Shown here: positions 11,136 to 22,247 of the stretch, piece after piece
Position numbering within the stretch: position 1 is the stretch's first letter
Layout of the letters: each line of letters starts with the position of its first letter
From: Aspidapion aeneum
Lineage: Eukaryota > Arthropoda > Insecta > Coleoptera > Brentidae
Direction of reading: 5' to 3'
NCBI GenBank assembly: GCA_963576565.1
Contig: OY755040.1
Coordinates: forward strand, 23,068,543-23,132,542
DNA length: 64,000 nt
Notes under the pieces: generated by a model
The model's input: the letters and a program-made list of their open reading frames with translations, nothing else
Told to the model about the DNA's origin: nothing
The model's database searches: none
Made by a program: the position numbers and the translations under genes

Positions 11136-13693
11136 TCGATAATAATATTATGCTGTTGTTCAAAACAGGGCAAAATTGTAGTTCGTCTGGACTATCAACC
11201 AAACATGGTGCATAGACAGTCCGATGCCGCGTCCATTCTAGCAAATCGTTCCGTTGCCGCATCATGAAAATTACCTTTTGTTTTACCTGCTCGTTTGCCT
11301 GTTTCCTTTTTGCGGCGTTAATCGAATGAAGATAGCCTCTAATGGGTTCTCGGGTCTTCGATGCCCCCAACTGGGTGCTGGTTTCACGGTTTCATTGCTC
11401 GTTGGTGTTTATGGTTTTCTGATTAGTGTCTTCGAATTTATTTTTTGTTTTTATGCTTGTAATGGGCAATGGCATTTTACAGTTTGGTTTGTACGCGAAG
11501 TGCAAGTTACCTATACCATAAACTGATCTTCTTGGCCTGTCATATTTTTACAGACTTAATGATTAATTTTACACATAAACAAATGCTTACAAATTCCCTA
11601 TTTTTTTCAAAATTGTGGTTAATTTTTATTTTTGATTTAAATTTAAGACATTTTTTTGGATTTTTGAACTTTTGGAAGAGAAAGCCATTATCTTGAGAAG
11701 ACGTAGCCACCTACTTGGCATTATGTGAAACAAACTAAAAAGAATTTATCATAAGATAACTGATAATAATTATTGTTGAAAGCAACAGAGTTAATTTGAA
11801 GTCCAAAATGCCGGCACGCTTGTAACAGTAATTTTTCTTTCCCAGTACAGATATATAAGTCCAAATATATATCTGTTAAGTAAAAAGACATTCCTCCAAA
11901 TGAGAATATTGCAATCTTAAAAAGCCTCATCATATCTCATAAATCAAAACCAGATATAGTTGTGATTTCATATGGTATGTAAAATTTTTTGAACTCGTGA
12001 ATTCTGAAGAATAAAAAACCATCTTACTATCTCACCATATATATCTAACAACATTACAAGACTTTGTATTCACGCAGTTCTTGTGGCAAGGTAATGAAGA
12101 ATATTCCATGACAAGTATTTCTAAAACCACTTCTTCTTAGTTTCTAGTGTTGTTAAAAATAATAAAATTTAGAAAAACGGAAGACAACCCTAAATACAAT
12201 GGTTGTTCATTGATTAAGGTACTATAATAGTTGACACCTTAAATAGTTTTTACAACTTCAAAGCGACATCAAACTTGGTATTCCCATAATTCCTGGCGCT
12301 AGGTTATTATTTTACTGTGATCACGTTTACTTGATTTCAATACGGATTGTTCCAACCAATACTTAAAATAGGGACTTACTGCATTAAAGTCATTAAAAAA
12401 TCGAAGAAGAAGAAGAAGAAAATTTGGAATTAGCTGAAGTTTTAAAGCAAGCGGATTTTTTTCATACATCAACAACTCCTTTAAATATTTTGCTACCATT
12501 GTCTTTTAGTACTCTACGCAGAGTTAAAACTTGGTTAAGAACTCAAATGATCCATAAATTAAGCGGTTTGTGCACGCTGAGTGTACATCGGAAATTAGTT
12601 TCAGAAAAAAATAAAACAAATAGAAGAAGGTTTTTAGCAGATTTGCTGAAGATTCCAGACGTGTCGCTTTACTCTAATGGGTTATGATTTTAAAAAAATA
12701 TATGTATGTATGTTCGTTAACGTTTCTTTTGGTAATAAATCCCTATTTTATTTTTAGCGTTTTCTTTTGCTCCCCTCTAAACTTTATGCTGAGTTCTAAT
12801 ATGGACCAAAGTTGAATTTAAAAATAGGTCATTTTCTTTAAAAAAGATGGCACTATTTATTTCGGTTCATATAGTAAACAAAGGCCTTATATTGAAAGTT
12901 CACAGCTAATCTGACACTGTGAAAGTGTCAATACTGCCTGGCGCTATTACAGCCAGGCTTTATTGCAAAAAGTCGCTATTATCTTAATGTGCAATAGTTT
13001 ACAATTGGAATTGGAATCGTTTAGCAGGATTTTTTTAGTAATTTGTTTATAATACTTTTTCGTTTGATCTTTTATCTATTTAATTGCTGCATATGTTATT
13101 GTTAGTTACTTCGTACAGTGTTACTTTTTGTATTTGTACATGCTTTGATTTACTTTCAATTGTCTTCTTTTTCCCATTTTATTTTTTTAATTGTAGTTTT
13201 TATACTTTTTACTTTTTTATTAGTTTACTTTAGAAAAAGTCAAAAAGCTTAAATTAACACAACTTTGATTATACAACATATTTATTTTAATCAAAGGTAA
13301 CATTTGTAAAGCCATTTTTTTAGGTTTATGTTACAAAAAGTGTTTCTAAAACTCAAATCAATTTGATTAGAAACATCCATGTCTTGTGTAAACAGACAAA
13401 TATTGAGAGAAATTATATTGAAAGGAAGTGGACACAGGTTGAATTCAAAATTTAAAGATAAATTTACCTGCATCTAATAAAACAAGTGTCACTGAGATCA
13501 TAAACCCAAAAAAAGAGAGGAAAACGCTTAAACTTCTAAGCCTTTAACAAACAAACTGCAAGGTTTGTGAATTACTTTATAAGGATGCTAATAATAACAC
13601 CAGACGCTTGTGGTTACAACAACAATAAAATTTAGGATATAGAATACATATAAAAAAATATTTAATTGGATTGGTAAGGGTTCAAGATCAAAT
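11136..13693. other. Unassigned AT-rich sequence with a half MITE
   Basis: No gene recognised. A GAA run lies at 12404-12420. Around 12780-12960 the sequence (GAACCGAAATAAAT-type block read inverted, then ATACTGCCTGGCGCTATTA) matches one half of the MITE at 37325-37527. The rest is unassigned. Confidence 0.4.
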
Positions 13694-14018
13694 TGTTGAA
13701 ATATGAAGCAACATCTTGGAATATTTTATTATTGTTAAATCCATACATTATTTTGATGGTCAATCAGTTTTTGAGTTTGTCAGTTTGATCAGATGATTTT
13801 TGATACAATAAAAATCGTAAAACTAATCACAAAGTTTTTCTCTTAAAACTAAGAAATTCAAAAGGTTATGGGCTTATTGCACGCCAAAGAAATCTAGTTT
13901 TAAGAACGGCAAGTAAAATAAACAACAATTTATCACAAAAAAAAATCAGCAACCATGGACAAATTTTCTCAAGTTTGAGAAGCTTCATGGAAAATCCAAT
14001 TTTCATTCTTGGAAGACG

Positions 14019-14408
14019 ATGGCACATGCATACATGGACCTGAATAATTTATTTAAAATTGCCTCACGTGAGGAAGCTAATCCTGAAAAAGGAGGACCAC
14101 CTGAGGATACTGAAAAATTAAAAGAATACGAAAAAAGGTCTGAAGATTGGCGTTATAGACATTCCCTTACAAGAGCTTTTATTTTGTTTAACGTAGGTTC
14201 AGAACTTGTACCTCAAATAACGTATTTTCCTGATGCAGCAGGTATGTGGAAAGCACTTAATGATATATTCGACAAAAAATGTGAGTACTCTTTGCATGCG
14301 CTTGTCAAATCTGTAATTGGGGCTAAATGCGAGTCGGCAAAAGATATTCCTGAACACATTGCCAGATATAACGAACTGTGGGCTAGATTGGTAGAAAGAA
14401 CCTTATAA
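14019..14408 (+). pseudogene. copia gag, N-terminal remnant
   Basis: 129 residues: a short start, an acidic linker, then YRHSLTRAFILFNVGSELVP and FPDAAGMWKALNDIFDKK, the conserved copia gag core in which a repeat-count phrase is followed by W.AL...F. It continues with HIARYNELWARL and stops. The usual zinc knuckle is absent because the deletion joins this to the RNase H segment about 30 bases later. An upstream frame from about 13956 (MDKFSQV) may be the true start, separated by a stop. Confidence 0.75.
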
Positions 14409-14439
14409 AAGCTTGACCTATATCTCCACGAAAAATCCT

Positions 14440-14849
14440 GAGATATATGTTTACAGTGATGCATCATATGGAGACGGTGCAGATACAAGAAGATCCATAT
14501 TGGGTTTTATGGTAACGCAGCAGTGTCCACTACTGAATCTGAATATATGGCACTGTTATTGGCTTGTAGACAAAGCATGTGGATGAAGCAGTTGATTTTT
14601 GATCTAACTCAAAATAATTCTAAACCACTGTTGCTGTGTGATAACCAAGCTGCAATTTATATTGGAACAAACCATATATTGCATCAACGAAGTAAACACA
14701 TCGACATTCATTTTCACTACATTCGAGAAAGGATTATGGAAAATGATGTTGAGGTGCAATATGTAGCAACTACAAAAAATACTGCAGACATTTTGACAAA
14801 ACCAATACCAAGAGAAATTTTCATTCACTTTGGTCCAAGATGTCACTGA
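14440..14849 (+). pseudogene. copia RNase H C-terminal remnant
   Basis: A frame-shifted lead EIYVYSDASYGDGADTRRS (first catalytic Asp of RNase H, about 14442) is followed by the frame 14523-14849 with STTESEYMALLLACRQSMWM (catalytic Glu), LLLCDNQAAIYIGTN (catalytic Asp) and HIDIHFHYIRERI..DILTKP. These are the standard end blocks of copia polyproteins. The stop lies 12 bp before the 3' LTR. Confidence 0.8.
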
Positions 14850-15041
14850 ATGAGGGAGAGTGTTGAAATATGAAGCTACATTGACGCAACATCTTGGAAT
14901 ATTTTATTATTGTTAATCCCATACATTATTTTGATGGTCAACCAGTTTTTGAGTTTGTCAGTTAGATGATTTTTGATACAATAAAAATTGTAAAACTTGT
15001 CACAAAGTTTTTCTCTTAAAACTAAGAAATTCAAAACAAAT

Positions 15042-17460
15042 ACCATATAAGGGAAATCAGGAACAGCCTGTAACGGTGAACACGCAATTTAAACCACTAG
15101 TAGCATCTTTGAGAGTGCATGTATATTTTACAAGCTTGACCAAGTGCGGAAATGCTCACACAGCGCAAGCATTTTGGCTTTAGTCGAAATTCAAGCCTTG
15201 TATGAACAGGTTTTTGTTTTCGGCAGCTGTGATGTAATTTTTGTTGTGCTTAAAATAAGGTAAGCTAACAAATGTGACTGTATTCAAATAATTTTATATG
15301 CTTTACTCATGCTACGGCTCTAACCTGAAATGCTTATTTCCAGAAATAAATAAAATAAAATTCCAGCGCTAAAAAAAGTTATATAGCAAAATCGGGTATT
15401 GAAGAACACTACTTGTTCCTGTATGATAACCCGTTAGAATGTTCTCAATTACCCTACAATAAAATTAATGCTAATATTTTTCATACATATAATATCGATC
15501 CTGAAAATATTTTAGTGGAAGATAATGATGAGGAATCATCGCTGGGATACAAATGTATTAAAATTTGATTTAATTCTAGGTTTCTATCACTTAAAAGGTC
15601 TCAATCAAATTCTTAATTTTCTAATTTTAAAACCGGAGCTGGAATGTACATAGTAATGAAATTAATAAAAATTTATGATTAAACAATAACCCTTTGAGAA
15701 AAGGTGAAATCACGAAGCAAAATCAAATGCACTGAAAACCGGCCAGTGTTTATAGACCTCGACGTAAGACCGCCTCTCGGTCAAACTTTATGTGGTTTTG
15801 ATTGAATATGTATCGTACCGGTTCTGACAATCGCATGATCATCAAATAAACGAGCCAGACGTCATAAAAGGTACCAATGAGTTATAACCTGACTGATTTC
15901 GTGACGAGGCATTGACAAAGCCATGAGAAATGGCTGATTTTTAGGTTAATAAAACAGAAATATGACCAGAAGCCATAACCATTAACACAGAAAATTTTTC
16001 ATGTCGTAATTCAATTTCTTTGATTTTATTCACACCTAGCTTTTTTCCAGAATTTGTTCTGGCAACTAATTTTTTGATTCATCTAGTAGTTTAGTTTGAT
16101 TTATTACTAATGATGTTATCCTTTTTTCTGCGTAATATCCTAAAGTCTAATTTAAGTCATGTAATGTAATGTCTTTCGTTTATTTAAGAAATCCATTCTG
16201 GGCTTTTTAAGAAATTGAAGTTTGATTAAGGTACCTGAGCCAAATATTGCCACTTTATGGAATTTAATTTTTTCATTTCAACAATTTTAGCTAGATTAAT
16301 TTGTAATTTGGATAAATCATTCTACTGTATGTTTTCGCAACATGAAGGTATACTACTTATTTTTAATGTTAATAATATTTTTTTTAAAGGATTTTTAAAA
16401 AATCGTAAAACGACAATATTTGGAACATCTGTCTCAAATATTGCCAGGTAGTGGCAATATTCGAAACATGGTTAAAAACACTCAAATAGAAATATTCTTT
16501 AAGAACATAAAACAAGAAAAAGGTAAATTCTTTAAAAAAAAACAGTACGATCCAGTCTGAACAAATAAATATTTCTTTGTCGGCCTTGGTAAGACCGACA
16601 CATTCTTCATCAAGATATCTGAGGCATAGAGAACACATCCTCATATCCGTATTGCATAGGAAGCAGATCTACCTATAGATGGCAATATTAGACACCCGTA
16701 AATCTATTGAAAACCTAATTTCAAGAATCGTCTTTATATTAAAGACAAAAGCACTTTAACAAAAAAACATGTGCCTTAGGACTTTTTTTTTCACTATTTT
16801 ATAGCGACGTTAAAAAAACATCCATCGTTTTTATTCGAGTGCTTTGGTCCGACTGAACACTTTTCTGTTGCATTGGATTTGTTGATCTCAACACGTGATG
16901 GTTTAGGACAAATATCGGTCACCAGAAAATTAACGTCAGGATTTTGGGTTGGTTGTCAATACTAGGAACATGACAATAATTGGCTTACCCACCTTACTTT
17001 AAAAAAGAACAACAAATAAAATGTTTTAATATATTTCATCGTTCAGACCCGTTCAGACCTACATGGGAGAATAAATTTTTTCCCATAACCTCTGCGGCAT
17101 CAAAAGGCGGACCAAGGGTTAATCCCGCCTTCACTTAATTCTTCGTTTGTAGTTTATGTTGTGCATTTGGGTCAATCTTTTTTCGGCCTGTTACTTCGAA
17201 GAATAGGGTATTTGACAAATTTTAGAAAAGAGTTTAAAATGATACATAGATCCCTAATTTGCTACGCAAAATTATTAAAATAGTATATTTTATCATGACT
17301 ACATTTAAAATCAAGTTTTCTAATTTCCGATTTAAATTTGCCGTTAAAACGCTCATTTCTAGCAATGACGTCACAGCGCAGTAAATTCGCGAACAGATAC
17401 ACGGCATTCAAGTGTTTATATGTTTTTGGTCTGGGCTTTTACTGTTTTTTATATAAAAAA
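15042..17460. other. Unassigned AT-rich sequence
   Basis: No gene recognised. A short palindrome AATATTGCCAGGTAGTGGCAATATT-like stem lies at about 16436-16461. ORFs here have no recognisable domain. Confidence 0.45.
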
Positions 17461-17643
17461 ATGTCTTATAAGTGGTGTGTAGTGCCTCAGTGTTCGAATA
17501 CTAGCATAAAAACACCTGAAAAACTATTTATTCATGTGCCTACAACAGTAAAAGAACGGAAAAAGTGGCTAGAACTTGCTCAAAGAGAGCCAAGGGCCTT
17601 ATCTAATACATCTTCACTTTACATTTGTGAAGATCACTTTGAT
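17461..17643 (+). CDS. THAP zinc-finger domain exon
   Basis: From the ATG at 17461 the frame gives CVVPQCSNT (the C-x4-C pair), then TPEKLFIHVP, RKKWLELAQR and finally YICEDHFD, the C-x2-H pair. This is the C2CH zinc-binding pattern of THAP domains, DNA-binding modules found in transposases and in transcription factors. A consensus donor, GTGAGT, follows directly at 17644, at the place where many THAP genes have an intron. The AVPxxF box that should complete the domain is not in this exon. The mariner-type element begins 59 bp downstream, so it would lie in the intron. A candidate 3' exon is at 20962. Whether this is a live host gene or a relic is unknown. Confidence 0.6.
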
Positions 17644-17702
17644 GTGAGTATAACTAAATTGTTTCTATTAATTTTTCTCACGTTGTCTATAATATATATA
17701 TA

Positions 17703-20637
17703 CAGGGTGTTCCTTAAAGGTTTGCGAATATTTAAGGAGGTGATTCTACATTAAAAAATAATGATAATTTGTCGTATAAACTATGGTCAAAAAATACACC
17801 GTTATAAAAATACAGGGTGTTAAAGTTTTCAAAAAAAAATTGAAATTTATTAATAATTTCGAAATCATTGTGGATATTTTATTCAAAATTGGCACATAAC
17901 CATAAATGTCTAAGGCGCATATTTTCCAAGAAGAAAATGATTGTTAACTTCGACAGTGGCGTGCGTACGGGCACTAGCTTTTTTATTTTTACAGAAAAAA
18001 ATTGTACGCCACTGGTTTGTTTTAAAAAGGTTATACTTTTTGAATTATCCACTTAATTCGAAAGAAAAAAGGTCTCTTAATTTTTTTCTCTACAGGGCGT
18101 CGTTCTTGAGTAAAAAAATAAAAACCGTTGTTCTGCAAAAGCAAAATAATGTGACCATTTAAAGAATACAATTGATCAAGTTGCCTTAGAAATATCTCGA
18201 TTTAGTTCAAATTTAGAACGTAATAATAGGCTATTAAGATGCGTTTTTCTCAATAAAAAAATAATGTTTAGCTTCATCAGTGGCGTGCGTACGGGTACTA
18301 AATTTTAAATTTTTAAAGAAAAAATAGTACGCCACTGGTTTTTTTCAAAACATTTTTATTTTTTGAATAGTGCACTTAATTCTAAAGAAAAAAAGTCTCT
18401 TTATTTTTTTTTTCTACAGGGCGTCGTTTTTGAGTAAAAAAATAAAAACCTTTGTTTTGCCAAAGGAAAGTAATGTAATTTATTAAATACAATTTTGCAA
18501 TTAATCATGCATTTGAATATCGTCATTGACAATCCAAAACCTGCTGTGTGCAGTTGTATAAATTTTACAGGAACGCAAAAAAAGGCTTGCAAAATTAGAA
18601 TAATTTTAAATCAATAATTTAATACAATACATATTACAAATAACGTTTTTAAAAAAATTGCTGAAAATGGCCCCCTCCACTTAAAATGCATGCTTCTGCC
18701 CGCCTTCTCATAGAACTGCGTACTCTTTGGAATATTCCTGCAGTATTTCTTATTCTGTCGCAGGACAGAACTATTCTTTCTCTTAATTCTTCAACGGTAT
18801 TAATAGGCGGATTTGTATAGACCAGGGTTTTAAGATGTCCCCACAAGAAAAAGTCTAAACTGTTAAGGTCGGGGGACCTTGGTGGCCATTCTTGGGTTCC
18901 ACCACGGCCTATCCAATGATTTGGATAAACAGTATCTAAATGATTACGAACTTCAAGACTGAAATGGGCAGGTGCACCAACGTGCATGTACCACATTTGA
19001 TTTCTTGTGGCCAGTGGAATATCATCTAACAATAAGGGCAATTGTTCTTGTAGAAAGTTTAGAAAAGATTGCCCGTTAAGCCGTCCTGGCAAGAAGAACG
19101 GACCAATTAAATAATTATGAATAATGCCTGCCCACACGTTAACCGAAAATTGTTGCTGAAAATGCGTTTGACTTACCGCATGAGGATTTTCTTCTGCCCA
19201 CAAATGATTATTACGTACATTTTGAATGGCATTTCTTGAAAAATTGGCTTCGTCTGTAAACATAAATAAATTTTCGAATTGCGGATTTCGTTCAATATTA
19301 TGAACATACCACTGGCAGAAAGTTACTCGCCCTGGAAAATCTCTTGGCTGGACTCTTAAAATATGGTAAGGATACAATAAAAAATCCACTAATATCCTCC
19401 ATACAATTTGGTGGCAAATGTTTAGGTTTCTGGCGATTTTCCTCGTGCTGGTTTCAGGATGTTCCTCCACTTCCTGCAATACCGCTTCCTCAATTTCAGG
19501 TGTTCTTACAATTTGAGGTCTACCTTCAGCTGTACCCCATCTAACACTGCCAGTTTCAACCAGACGCCGATGGATATTAGAAAAGGTTCGGCTGTCTGGC
19601 AAAACACGGTTTGGATACCTCTGGTGGTACAGACGTCTGGCTTCCTCTGCATTACCATCGGCGAGACCATACATGTAATGCATTGGAATAAATAACCATT
19701 TTTGGAAAGATTGTAAAAATAAATTAGCAAAAAAGATAATTTACAGCAAACAGACCTAACCGATCATAAACTAGTGCTACAAAATGACAAATACATATAA
19801 AAACAATTGAATAAGTGTCATATGTTAAGTATTTCCAAGGCAACTAGGTTAATGTATTCTTAAATAAATTACATTCTTTGGCAACACAACGGTTTTTATT
19901 TTTACTCAAAAACGACGCCCTGTAGAAAAAAAACTAAAGATACTTTTTTTCTTTTAAATTAAACGAGGAATTCGAAAGAAGAAAAATGTTTTAAAAATAA
20001 CCAGTGGCGTACTATTTTTTCTTTAAAAATTTACAATTTAGTACCCGTACGCACGCCACTAATGAAGCTAAACATTATTTTTTTATTGAGAAAAATGCAT
20101 CTTAATAGCCTATTATTACGTACTAAATTTGAATTAAATCGAGATATTTCTAAGGCAACTTGATCAATTGTATTCTTTAAGTGGTCACATTATTTTGCTT
20201 TTGCAGAACAACGGTTTTTATTTTTTTACTCAAGAACGACGCCCTGTAGAGAAAAAAATTAAGAGACCTTTTTTCTTTAGAATGAAGTGGATAATTCAAA
20301 AAGTGAAACTTTTTTGACAAAAACCAGTGGCGTACTTTTTTTTTCTAAAAAAATAAAAAAGCTAGTGCCCGTACGCACGCCACTGTCGAAGTTAAAAATC
20401 ATTTTCTTCTTGGAAAATATGCGCCTTAGACATTTATGGTTATGTACCAAATTTAAATAAAATATCCTTAATGATTTCGAAATTATTAATAAATTTCAAT
20501 TTTTTTTTTGAAAACTTTAACACCCTGTATTTTTATAACGGTGCAGTTTTCGACCATAGTTTATACGACAAATTATCATTATTTTTTAATGTAGAATCAC
20601 CTCCTTAAATATTCGCAAACCCTTAAGGAACACCCTG
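17703..20637 (-). mobile_element. Mariner-type (DD41D-spaced) transposon with about 0.8 kb inverted repeats
   Basis: The outer ends read TA-CAGGGTGTTCCTTAA and, inverted, TTAAGGAACACCCTG-TA, inside a TA run, as expected of Tc1/mariner insertion at TA. The inverted arms are long: about 17703-18490 and 19855-20637. Within each arm a segment of about 325 bp occurs twice, marked by GTGGCGTGCGTACGGG near 17957 and 18280 on the left and its complement near 20041 and 20368 on the right. A transposase gene on the minus strand (18649-19699) fills the centre. The total of 2935 bp and the arm length are large for this superfamily. Confidence 0.85.
18649..19699 (-). pseudogene. DD41D mariner-type transposase, catalytically dead
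   Basis: 344 residues are open from 19683 to 18649. The N-terminus has a helix-turn-helix region (YMYGLADGNAEEARRLY, RTFSNIHRRL, TSTRKIARNL), as in the DUF4817-bearing insect transposases. The catalytic core has FMFTDEANFSRNA with the first Asp, MHVGAPAHFS where the family has MHDGAPAHFS, so the second Asp is Val, and RSPDLNSLDFFLWG with the third. The spacing between second and third is 41 residues. The start also looks broken: an upstream ATG at 19699 reads MVIYSNA, the family's usual beginning, but a small deletion puts it out of frame with HYMYG. It is therefore expected to be inactive. Confidence 0.85.
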
Positions 20638-20961
20638 TATATATATATATAACTATTTCGGAAATGACGATGAAATTTTTGAGGTTATGTTTATTACAAA
20701 GGTGTACAAATTTTTAGGCCGTGCTAGGCAGTTATTAGGCAGGACTAGGGACTACCTCTAATGCTTAAAATAATAATGATTCGGTATTTAATAGAATCTA
20801 TTGTAAGTGGCATATTAAACAAAAAAGCAAAACATATATCCTAACCCCAAAATCTAAATAAGTAAAAGTAGGCGAAGAATATCGTAAAAAAACTTTCAGT
20901 TATATACAAAACAACTCATCGAATACTTACATCAACATTTTAACGTTTCTAAATTCCGCAG

Positions 20962-21092
20962 AACAAAAATTACTGTTGTTGACAAAAAAGCTTGCCACCA
21001 TAAAGGAATTCAGCATTGGCAAGTTGGAGCTATCGACTTTGGAGAATCCGCTTTCCATTGAAAATGTTTTTTATAAGCAAAACACAAAATAA
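20962..21092 (+). CDS. Possible 3'-terminal exon of the THAP gene
   Basis: After a plausible acceptor (TTCCGCAG, ending 20961) the frame reads QKLLLLTKKLATIKEFSIG then LENPLSIENVFYKQ and stops at 21090-21092. The Leu/Lys-rich wording and the ENVFYK ending resemble C-termini I associate with insect THAP-domain proteins, but I recognise it only loosely. The exon or exons between, which should hold the rest of the THAP domain, were not found, so either they are elsewhere or the gene is broken. Confidence 0.35.
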
Positions 21093-21705
21093 AATCTAAT
21101 TTAGGACGATAATTCGCACTGTAAACCAAAGCAAACATTACCTTCCATAAGAAAATAACACAGAAAATAGGTTCGTTCGAGGCATTTACTGTTTTGAATC
21201 ACGTGGCTAATTGTTTTAATTTAATGAATTTATTTAATGAAGAGAACTATGAATTTGAGAAAAAATTAAACAAAAAAGTTTGTTTTTAGCATTCCCAAGA
21301 CCTAAAGAGATATCTAAAAATAAATATATATTTATTTTTTACAACTGTCAAACACCCTATTGTGGTCCACTATCCTAATTTTTATAAGTAGATGTGCCTA
21401 AACTTTATACTATTTATTTAAGTTCTAGATCAAGGTTCCTGCGCCAAAATTCTAGAACAAATCTTATAATTTAGTACTTTATCACAAGCGCTTGCTTTAA
21501 AAATAAACTTCCACTGCAAATCAGTTTGCGTGTTTCCTGGTTTTACTTGACCACCAAATTGGTGTTAAACATGTCAACTTTACAAAGAGAGCCCCGTATA
21601 ATAACACAAATTAAAGGCGGCGGTAACATAAATTCTTTTGGTAATAACGTTTTTGACGGCTCGCTTCATAAGGTGATTTATATAAGTATGTACAGCTTTT
21701 GTTAG
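21093..21705. other. Unassigned AT-rich sequence
   Basis: No gene or repeat recognised. Confidence 0.4.
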
Positions 21706-22007
21706 CAGTGGCGTGTCGTATAGGGGACCAGGGGGGGCGAGAGCCCCCCCCCCCGCCCCTCTGCACTTGGCGCCCCTGGCGTCCTTTGAGAAAAAAATAG
21801 AATTAATAGTGTTATTATTTAAAAAAATGGTTTGTAATTTATTTGACTCCCATACCTATATTTGCGCCCCTTAAGGTCTTCGCCCCCCCCCCTTTTATCC
21901 ACCACACGCTTCTGTTTTTTAGCCAGCCTTTTGCATGTCCCATTTTTCTCTGAACTTTTATTTGAGGCATGCGCAGTTACCTTGTTTGAACTACGTTTAC
22001 TACAGTG
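21706..22007. repeat. hAT-like MITE fragment
   Basis: Begins CAGTGGCGTGTCGTAT and has several C and G runs (about 21729-21756 and 21883-21893), a style shared with other hAT MITEs in the window. The opposite end is not clear; it abuts the next MITE. Confidence 0.4.
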
Positions 22008-22247
22008 CAGTGGCAGAGCCCCCCCCCTCCTAGACATTTAGCTTATTTTTTAGTTTAGCAGTATCACTTATTTAAAATTTGTCACAAATTCTACTTAATT
22101 TTTAAAAAAGTTTCGCCTGCGGTGCCATAAATCTCCTTTAGATACTAAATTTTGGAACTCAGTTCTATAAAAAACCGCTAGTAAAAAATATTTTGATGTT
22201 TGCTGCCACTTTGGCCCCTCTGCCCGGAAACTCTGGATCCGCCACTG
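22008..22247 (-). mobile_element. hAT MITE, family B, copy 1
   Basis: The reverse complement matches 34528-34794 along its length: CAGTGGCGGATCCAG end, then CCAAAGTGGCAGCAAACATC, GGAGATTTATGGC and GAATTTGTGACAAATTTTAA. The other end is CAGTGGCAGAG. No matching 8 bp duplication is seen here, unlike the second copy. Confidence 0.75.

Larger units (their letters stand above)
13694..15036 (+). mobile_element. Deleted Ty1/copia LTR retrotransposon, with LTRs and target duplication
   Basis: Two direct repeats starting TGTTGAAATATGAAG form the LTRs: 13694-13863 (170 bp) and 14861-15036 (176 bp, with a few indels). Flanks carry a 5 bp duplication, CAAAT, at 13689-13693 and 15037-15041. Right after the 5' LTR comes GGTTATGGGC, the copia-type primer site for an internal segment of initiator tRNA-Met. 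A purine-rich tract (GAGGGAGAG) precedes the 3' LTR. The interior is only about 1 kb: gag is fused by deletion to the RNase H end, so protease, integrase and most of the polymerase are gone. It could have moved only with enzymes supplied in trans, or the loss came after insertion. Confidence 0.9.

Noticed and set aside
13689..13693. Copia LTR ending at TG...CA
   Set aside because: Ending the LTRs at the CA leaves no target duplication; extending each by AAA gives CAAAT on both sides and places the primer site directly after the 5' LTR.
18278..18340. CAGTGGCGTGCGTACGG words as separate hAT insertions
   Set aside because: They occur in mirrored pairs inside the arms of the mariner-type element, so they are part of it.
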